Shown here: piece after piece, positions 58,479 through 64,000 of the stretch
Layout of the letters: each line of letters begins with the position of its first letter
How positions within the stretch are numbered: the first letter of the stretch is position 1
From: Sphingomonas sp. Leaf17
GTDB taxonomy: Bacteria; Pseudomonadota; Alphaproteobacteria; Sphingomonadales; Sphingomonadaceae
Direction of reading: 5' to 3'
Length of the DNA stretch: 64,000 nt
Assembly (NCBI RefSeq): GCF_001421505.1
Contig: NZ_LMKL01000004.1
Location: 445,003-509,002, forward strand
Position numbers and translations under genes: made by a program
Notes under the pieces: model-generated
The model's database searches: none
Told to the model about the DNA's origin: nothing
What the model saw: the letters and a program-made list of their open reading frames with translations, nothing else

Positions 58479-59977
58479 GCATCGTCACCGCGCTGTTCCA
58501 TCGCCGCGTGGAACAGGCGACCCCTGAGCGGACGGCGATTATCGACATCGGATCGAACTCGATCCGCCTCGTGGTCTATCAGGGGCCGACACGGCTGCCG
58601 GCCGTCCTGTTCAACGAAAAGGTGATGGCTGGCCTGGGCAAGGGGTTGGCCGCGACCGGCGCGATCGAGCGGTCGGGCCTTGCCAAGGCGCGGGTCGCGC
58701 TGGCCCGGTTCGCCGCCGTCGCGCGTGAGATGGAGGTGGCGTCGCTGCGCACTGTCGCGACGGCGGCCGTGCGCGATGCCAGCAACGGCGGTGACCTGAT
58801 CGCCACGGCCGAGGCGCTTGGCCTGAACGTCGAGATCCTGACCGGCGAGCAGGAGGCGCAAGGCGCGGGCGAAGGCGTCCTGTCCGCGATTCCCGGGGCG
58901 GATGGTATCGTCGGCGATCTTGGCGGCGGCAGCCTGGAACTGGTGCGGGTGCGCGATGGCGCGATCTGCGAGCGGGTGTCGTTTCCGTTGGGCGTGTTGC
59001 GGATCGCGGCGATCCGCCAGCGCGGGGCCGGCGCGCTGGACGCACACGTCGCGGCGCTGATCGCCGACGCCGGCTGGACCGGACGCGGGCAGAGCCTGCC
59101 GCTGTATCTGGTCGGCGGATCGTGGCGCGCGCTGGCGCAGCTGGACATGGCGCTGACCGGGTATCCGCTGCCCGTCATTCACCAATATGCGATGTCGTCG
59201 CAGTCGATCGGCGGACTGGCGGGAACGGTGTCGCAACTGTCCAAGCAGCGGCTGCGCGAGTTGACCGGCATGTCGGCGTCCCGCGCGGCGACGCTGGCCG
59301 ATGCCACCGCATTGCTGGCCGCGCTGCTGCGTGAACTGGGTAGCGCCACCACCGTCGCCTCCGCCTTCGGCCTGCGCGAAGGATTGCTGTTCGCCGCGCT
59401 CGATCCCGAAACGCGGCGGCAGGATCCGTTGATCGTCGCCACGCGAGACGAGGGGCGCAGGCTGGGGCGCTTTGCCGAACATGGCGATCTCCTCGATGGC
59501 TGGATCGCGCCGTTGTTCGATTCCGATCCGCCGGACCAGGCGCGGCTGCGACATGCCGCCTGCCTGCTCGCCGACGTCGGCTGGCGCGCAAACCCCGAAT
59601 TTCGTGCCGAACGCGGTGTCGAAATCGCGTTGCACGGCAATTGGGTGGCCATCGACGCCAGCGGTCGTGCGATGCTGGCACAGGCGCTGTTCACCAGCCT
59701 TGGCGGCGCGACCACGACGCCGGCCCCTTTGCCGAACCTGACGACGGATGCCGCACTCGACCGTGCCACGGCATGGGGGCTGGCGATGCGGCTGGGCCAG
59801 CGGTTGAGCGGTGGACTGGCCGGGCCGTTACAGCGGTCGCGCCTGTCGGATGACGGCTCCACGCTGGCGCTCAACCTGCGCCATGCCGATGTCGCGCTGT
59901 ATGGCGAGGCGGTCGAGCGCCGGCACGTCGCGCTGGCGACCGCGATGGGGCGCGGGGCCAAGCTGCTCATCGACTGA
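58475..59977 (+). CDS. ppx: Exopolyphosphatase (Ppx/GppA family)
   Basis: 500 residues. The sugar kinase/actin fold is shown by IIDIGSNSIRLVVY, the GEQEAQGAGEGVL loop and GDLGGGSLELV, with a C-terminal HD-like helical domain. It removes terminal phosphates from polyP, or converts pppGpp to ppGpp. The start is TTG 58475, overlapping the ppk1 TGA as TTGA. It is coupled to the synthesis gene, so polyP making and breaking share an mRNA. Confidence 0.92.
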   Translation: MSIVTALFHRRVEQATPERTAIIDIGSNSIRLVVYQGPTRLPAVLFNEKVMAGLGKGLAATGAIERSGLAKARVALARFAAVAREMEVASLRTVATAAVRDASNGGDLIATAEALGLNVEILTGEQEAQGAGEGVLSAIPGADGIVGDLGGGSLELVRVRDGAICERVSFPLGVLRIAAIRQRGAGALDAHVAALIADAGWTGRGQSLPLYLVGGSWRALAQLDMALTGYPLPVIHQYAMSSQSIGGLAGTVSQLSKQRLRELTGMSASRAATLADATALLAALLRELGSATTVASAFGLREGLLFAALDPETRRQDPLIVATRDEGRRLGRFAEHGDLLDGWIAPLFDSDPPDQARLRHAACLLADVGWRANPEFRAERGVEIALHGNWVAIDASGRAMLAQALFTSLGGATTTPAPLPNLTTDAALDRATAWGLAMRLGQRLSGGLAGPLQRSRLSDDGSTLALNLRHADVALYGEAVERRHVALATAMGRGAKLLID

Positions 59978-59995
59978 CCTGGCGATCGGCAGTCC

Positions 59996-60289
59996 CTAGC
60001 CGCAGCGGAATCCTATCACCATGTCGGTCTCGTTCAGCAGGATGTTCAGCCGGTCGGTACGATAGTCCATGGTCATGGCGCTGTCTGGCCGCAGCCACCG
60101 CATCGCCTTCGCGCCCGACCGCTGCATCGCCGCGCTGCCCAACGCCGTTTTTGCGCGCTTGCCGATCAGGTCGGCAAGCGCGTCGGTGGTGCAGCCGGCC
60201 GGCCCCGGCCCGGTCGCGACCGGGTGGGGTGGCGTGGTGCAGGCCGACATGCCCAGCGCGACCGCGATGAGCGGTGTAGTACGGGTCAC
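59996..60289 (-). CDS. I78 family peptidase-inhibitor-like lipoprotein
   Basis: 97 residues. The signal peptide ends in a lipobox MSAC with Cys17. The mature part carries the I78 pattern: CTTDALADLIGKRA, RWLRPDSAMTMDYRTDRLNILLNETDMVIGFRCG. I78 proteins inhibit serine peptidases; here it may protect periplasmic proteins. Its start overlaps the rnd stop (ATGA). Confidence 0.87.
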   Translation of the reverse strand: MTRTTPLIAVALGMSACTTPPHPVATGPGPAGCTTDALADLIGKRAKTALGSAAMQRSGAKAMRWLRPDSAMTMDYRTDRLNILLNETDMVIGFRCG

Positions 60290-61461
60290 GCTGCGTCTTC
60301 CGTCCGCGTCATCTTCAGCTTGCCGCCGACGACCGCAAAGGCCAGCCGCCCTTCGACGAGATCCAGCGCATCGCGGCCGAACTGGTCGAATCGCCAGCCC
60401 TCCAGCATGGCCAGACCCGTGCGTTGACCGGCTGCGAGCAATTCCAGCTCTTCGGTCCTGGCAAGCAGTTTCGACGCAACATCAATGTCGCGCGAGCGGA
60501 TTTTCAGCAGCAGTTTCAGCAGGTCCGCGACGAGTGAGCCTTCCTTGCCCAGGCCCGGCTTGCGGTCGTCGCGCACCGGCATTTCGTCGGCGTCCATCGG
60601 TTCGGCCGACTCGATCGCCGCGATCAACCGCGCGCCGATCTCGTTGTTCGCCCAGCTTGCCGACAGGCCGCGGACGCGGGACAGATCGGCCTGCTTCTTC
60701 GGCGGATGCCCGGCGAGATCGGCAACCGTTTCGTCCTTCATGATCCGACCGCGCGGCAGATCCTTCGACTGTGCTTCCAGTTCGCGCCACCGCGCGATCG
60801 CTTTCAGCCGGCCAAGCACATCGGGCTTGCGGCCCGAGATACGCACGCGCTTCCACGCCAGTTCGGGGTCGTTGGCGTAATTGGCGGGGTCGCCAAGCCG
60901 CTCCATTTCCTGATCCAGCCAGCCGCCACGCCCGGTCTTCTTCAGCCGCTCCAGCATCTTGGGGAAGATCCTGGACAGGTGCGTCACGTCTCCGATCGCA
61001 TATTCGATCTGTCGCGCATCCAGCGGTCGGCGCGCCCAGTCGGTAAACCGCGCGCCCTTGTCGACGCTGATCCCGAGCCAGCTATCGACAAGGTTGGAAT
61101 AGCCGATCTGCTCGCCCTGACCCAGTGCCATTGCCGCCACCTGCGTATCGAACAGCGGGTAAGGGGTCTTTCCGGTCAGATTGTACACAATTTCCAAATC
61201 CTGCCCGCCGGCATGGAAGATCTTCAGCACGTCCTCATTCTCGGTCATCAGGTCGAGCAGCGGCTTCAGGTCTATGCCGGGAGCCATCGGGTCGATGGCG
61301 GCGGCCTCGTGCGCGTCGGCAACCTGGATCAGGCACAGTTCGGGCCAGAAGGTGCTTTCGCGCATGAACTCGGTGTCGACACACACGAACGGCGACTGGG
61401 CGAGGCGGGTGCAGAGATTCGCGAGGCTGGCGCTGTCGGAAATCAGGGGATGGATATGCAT
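60286..61461 (-). CDS. rnd: Ribonuclease D
   Basis: 391 residues. DEDD exonuclease motifs are FVCVDTEFMRE (Asp, Glu), IFHAGGQDLEIVY (Asp) and YAIGDVTHLSRIF (Tyr, Asp), followed by an HRDC domain (about 215-295, RWRELEAQSKDLPRGRIMKDETVADLA). It trims tRNA and other RNA 3' ends. ATG 61461 (MHIHPL) is chosen by family; 61473 is possible, and neither has a clear SD. Divergent from aspS. Confidence 0.93.
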   Translation of the reverse strand: MHIHPLISDSASLANLCTRLAQSPFVCVDTEFMRESTFWPELCLIQVADAHEAAAIDPMAPGIDLKPLLDLMTENEDVLKIFHAGGQDLEIVYNLTGKTPYPLFDTQVAAMALGQGEQIGYSNLVDSWLGISVDKGARFTDWARRPLDARQIEYAIGDVTHLSRIFPKMLERLKKTGRGGWLDQEMERLGDPANYANDPELAWKRVRISGRKPDVLGRLKAIARWRELEAQSKDLPRGRIMKDETVADLAGHPPKKQADLSRVRGLSASWANNEIGARLIAAIESAEPMDADEMPVRDDRKPGLGKEGSLVADLLKLLLKIRSRDIDVASKLLARTEELELLAAGQRTGLAMLEGWRFDQFGRDALDLVEGRLAFAVVGGKLKMTRTEDAA

Positions 61462-61612
61462 GGTGCAATCCATAGCGAGGGTGGTCCGCCTTGACAAAGG
61501 CGGGTTGCGGTGGACAAGCGCGGGGTATCCGATCAGCCGTTACCCCGGCCGCGGGACGCGCCGGAGCGCCGACGCGGTCAGGGGTCAGCCGTAGACAGAA
61601 GAAGACCAGACC

Positions 61613-63448
61613 ATGCACGCCTATCGCACCCATACCTGCGGCGCCCTGCGCGCGACCGACGCCGGCCAGACGGTCAAGCTGTCCGGATGGGTCCACCGCA
61701 AGCGCGACCATGGCGGCCTGCTGTTCGTCGATCTGCGCGACCATTACGGCATCACCCAGATCACGCTGCACCCCGGCTGGCCCGGTTATGACGTGGTCGA
61801 CAAGGCGCGGGTCGAAAGCGTCGTGACGATCATCGGGGAAGTGACGGCGCGATCGCCCGAGACGATCAACCCGAATTTGCCGACCGGCGAGGTCGAGGTC
61901 TTCCCGAAGGATTCGGACGCCGGCCACGGCGTGACGCTGCAGTCGGCGGCGCAGGAACTGCCGCTGCCGGTTGCCGGCGACGCGGAGTATCCGGAAGATA
62001 TCCGCCTGCGCTATCGCTATCTCGACCTGCGTCGCGACCGCGTCCACGCCAACATCATGCTGCGCGCCAAGGTCATCACCTCGATCCGCAACCGCATGGT
62101 CGAACAGGGCTTCACCGAGTTCCAGACGCCGATCCTGACCGCCAGCAGCCCCGAGGGCGCGCGCGATTATCTGGTCCCCAGCCGCGTCCATCCGGGCAAG
62201 TTCTACGCGCTGCCGCAGGCGCCGCAGATGTTCAAGCAGTTGCTGATGGTCGCCGGCTTCGACCGTTATTTCCAGATCGCACCGTGCTTCCGCGACGAGG
62301 ACGGCCGCGCCGACCGCTCGCCCGGCGAGTTCTACCAGCTCGATTTCGAGATGAGCTTCGTCACGCAGGAAGACGTGTTCCAGGCGATCGAGCCGGTCCT
62401 GCACGGTATCTTCGAGGAGTTCGCCGACTGGCAGGGTCGCGGTCGCACCGTCTCGGCGTCGCCGTTCGTGCGGATCCCGTACCGCGAATCGATGCTGAAA
62501 TACGGCAGCGACAAGCCCGACCTGCGCAACCCGATCCTCATCTCCGACGTGTCGTCGCATTTCGAGGGGTCGGGCTTTGGCCTGTTCGCCGGCATCGTCG
62601 CCGGCGGCGACGTGGTCCGCGCGATCCCCGCGCCGAACACCGCGGACAAGAGCCGCAAGTTCTTTACCGACATGAACGACTGGGCGCGGACCGAGGGGCA
62701 TGCCGGCCTTGGCTACATCACCCAGAAGAACGGCGAGCTTGGCGGCCCGATCGCCAAGAACCATGGCGAGGAAGCGACGCGCAAGCTGGTCGAGGCGCTG
62801 GGCCTGGGGCCGAATGACGGCATCTTCTTTGCGGCCGGCAAGGAACTGGCCGCCGCCAAGCTGGCGGGTGCCGCGCGTACCCGGATCGGCACTGAACTGG
62901 GCCTGATCGACGAGAGCCGGTTCGAGTTCTGCTGGATCGTCGACTTCCCGATGTTCGAATATGACGAGGACGCCAAGAAGGTCGATTTCAGCCACAACCC
63001 GTTCTCGATGCCGCAGGGTGAGCTGGAGGCGCTGAACACGCAAAACCCGCTCGATATTCTCGCCTATCAGTACGACATCGTCTGTAACGGCATTGAACTG
63101 TGTTCGGGCGCGATCCGGAACCACAAGCCGGAGATCATGTACAAGGCGTTCGAGATCGCCGGTTACAGCCAGGCCGATGTCGACACCAATTTCGCGGGCA
63201 TGATCAACGCGTTCAAGTTTGGTGCGCCGCCGCACGGTGGCGCGGCACCCGGCGTCGACCGGATGGTCATGCTGCTCGCGAGCGAACCCAACATCCGTGA
63301 GGTCACGCTGTTCCCGCTGAACGGCAAGGCCGAGGATCTGATGATGGGCGCACCCAGCTTCCCGACCGCGCGCCAGATGAAGGAACTGAACCTGCGGTCG
63401 ACCGCCGAAGCTCCGAAGGTCGCGCCGAAGGTCGTCGCGCCGGAATAA
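61613..63448 (+). CDS. aspS: Aspartyl-tRNA synthetase
   Basis: 611 residues: an N-terminal OB-fold anticodon-binding domain ([25 protein letters not shown]), a class II core with [23 protein letters not shown] (motif 2) and [16 protein letters not shown] (motif 3), and the bacterial GAD insert (about 300-410). It charges tRNA-Asp; whether it also charges tRNA-Asn cannot be told from the sequence alone. Divergent from rnd, with a 151-bp gap. Confidence 0.96.
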   Translation: MHAYRTHTCGALRATDAGQTVKLSGWVHRKRDHGGLLFVDLRDHYGITQITLHPGWPGYDVVDKARVESVVTIIGEVTARSPETINPNLPTGEVEVFPKDSDAGHGVTLQSAAQELPLPVAGDAEYPEDIRLRYRYLDLRRDRVHANIMLRAKVITSIRNRMVEQGFTEFQTPILTASSPEGARDYLVPSRVHPGKFYALPQAPQMFKQLLMVAGFDRYFQIAPCFRDEDGRADRSPGEFYQLDFEMSFVTQEDVFQAIEPVLHGIFEEFADWQGRGRTVSASPFVRIPYRESMLKYGSDKPDLRNPILISDVSSHFEGSGFGLFAGIVAGGDVVRAIPAPNTADKSRKFFTDMNDWARTEGHAGLGYITQKNGELGGPIAKNHGEEATRKLVEALGLGPNDGIFFAAGKELAAAKLAGAARTRIGTELGLIDESRFEFCWIVDFPMFEYDEDAKKVDFSHNPFSMPQGELEALNTQNPLDILAYQYDIVCNGIELCSGAIRNHKPEIMYKAFEIAGYSQADVDTNFAGMINAFKFGAPPHGGAAPGVDRMVMLLASEPNIREVTLFPLNGKAEDLMMGAPSFPTARQMKELNLRSTAEAPKVAPKVVAPE

Positions 63449-63496
63449 GCCTTCGCGTGGCTATCGACATGGTCGGTCAGGCGGTTAAGCTACCGC

Positions 63497-64000
63497 ATGA
63501 TCGACCTTGAAGACCATGAAGCCGGCCGCAAATATGACGGTTATTACAAAAAGGACCTCAAGGCGTTGCAGGCGCGGCTGGAGAAGATCCAGGTCGCGCA
63601 TGCCGCGCACAAGCGACCGGCAATGGTCATGCTGGAGGGCTGGGACGCGGCCGGAAAGGGTGGGATCATCCAGCGGCTGACCGCCGAATGGGATCCGCGC
63701 TTCTACGAGGTCTGGCCGATCAGCAGCCCGACCCCGCCGGAAAAGGCACGGCACTTTCTCTGGCGGTTCTGGACCAAATTGCCTGAGGCCGGCGACATCG
63801 CCGTGTTCGACCGCAGCTGGTACGGGCGCGTGCTGGTCGAACGGGTCGAGGGCTATGCCAGCGAGGCCGAATGGCGGCGTGGCTATGACGAAATCAACGC
63901 ATTCGAGGCGCAGATGATCGCCAGCGGCACCAGCGTCATCAAGCTGTTCGTCCACGTTACCCAAGCCGAACAGGACCGCCGCCTGAAGGCGCGGCTCGAA
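63497..64000 (+). CDS. ppk2: Polyphosphate kinase 2 family protein, cut by the window end
   Basis: The first 168 residues, starting MIDLEDHEAGRKYDGYYKKDL; the frame runs off the window with no stop. Walker A MLEGWDAAGKGG, the lid-type RWSFWRFWTKLP-like LWRFWTKLP, and Walker B VFDRSWYGRVLVERV identify the PPK2 family, which transfers phosphate between polyP and nucleotides (ADP, GDP or AMP depending on class). The class cannot be set from the visible part. Together with ppk1 and ppx 4-7 kb upstream it makes a local polyP module. Confidence 0.9.
   Translation, partial: MIDLEDHEAGRKYDGYYKKDLKALQARLEKIQVAHAAHKRPAMVMLEGWDAAGKGGIIQRLTAEWDPRFYEVWPISSPTPPEKARHFLWRFWTKLPEAGDIAVFDRSWYGRVLVERVEGYASEAEWRRGYDEINAFEAQMIASGTSVIKLFVHVTQAEQDRRLKARLE

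Overview
The window is high-GC DNA (roughly two thirds G+C by eye) that reads as a chromosome of the Sphingomonadales (Alphaproteobacteria), most like Sphingomonas. The evidence is the CckA-type hybrid kinase, the ChvG/ChvI pair beside pckA and a permease-less PTS (short HprK, RapZ, Man-type EIIA, HPr), an HdaA-type DnaA regulator, the lptD-surA-pdxA-rsmA order, and a GTTC-N7-GTTC LexA box of the alphaproteobacterial type.

Layout. 1-4194 is the right end of an integrated element: a compact same-strand run of small phage-type genes (a 5'-truncated repeat protein, a cupin-like protein, a DksA/TraR-type zinc finger, three unknowns, an HNH-type protein and an AlpA-like regulator) converging on a P4-type tyrosine integrase. 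The integrase lies next to the 3' end of a CAU-anticodon tRNA (4195-4270, minus strand), the likely attachment site. The other end of the element is outside the window. From 4300 onward everything looks like core chromosome.

Core blocks: 4.4-8.8 kb holds a repeat lipoprotein, an M28 peptidase and ettA. 8.8-13.2 kb (minus) holds Uma2, a NYN/LOTUS protein, DoxX, greB and slt. 13.3-17.8 kb holds dapA, smpB, a DUF2062 protein and an M13 peptidase. 17.9-20.7 kb holds cckA plus a single-domain response regulator. 20.8-25.6 kb holds ilvD, a lipoprotein, nnr and an m5U-type RNA methyltransferase. 25.6-30.8 kb holds truA-fmt (minus), recR, def, and rmuC plus an AAA ATPase behind a LexA box. 30.8-35.9 kb (minus) holds chvI-chvG-hprK-rapZ-EIIA-HPr-SpoU methyltransferase, divergent from pckA (36.1-37.7 kb). 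37.7-39.2 kb (minus) holds SPFH/NfeD. 39.4-42.7 kb holds guaB, an RsmB-like methyltransferase and a TPR protein. 42.9-48.5 kb (minus) holds lptD-surA-pdxA-rsmA. 48.7-51.7 kb holds pepA-holC-ndk-GNAT. 51.7-54.3 kb (minus) holds purM-purN-yjbR plus a membrane protein. 54.4-60 kb holds a DUF2066 protein, hdaA, ppk1 and ppx. 60-64 kb holds an I78 inhibitor with rnd (minus), aspS, and a PPK2 kinase cut by the window end.

Two functional themes stand out. The ChvGI/HprK/EIIA/HPr block has no sugar permease and is placed to link envelope and carbon/nitrogen signals to gluconeogenesis through pckA, whose leader carries a perfect 14-bp palindrome. A polyphosphate module (ppk1, ppx, and nearby a PPK2 kinase) is translationally coupled to hdaA, a replication-initiation regulator. 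Palindromic intergenic repeats of several families are scattered through the core region. I found no clear new defence or biosynthetic system. The least explained parts are the accessory genes at 1-2516, the LexA-box/rmuC/ATPase unit, and the pckA operator.
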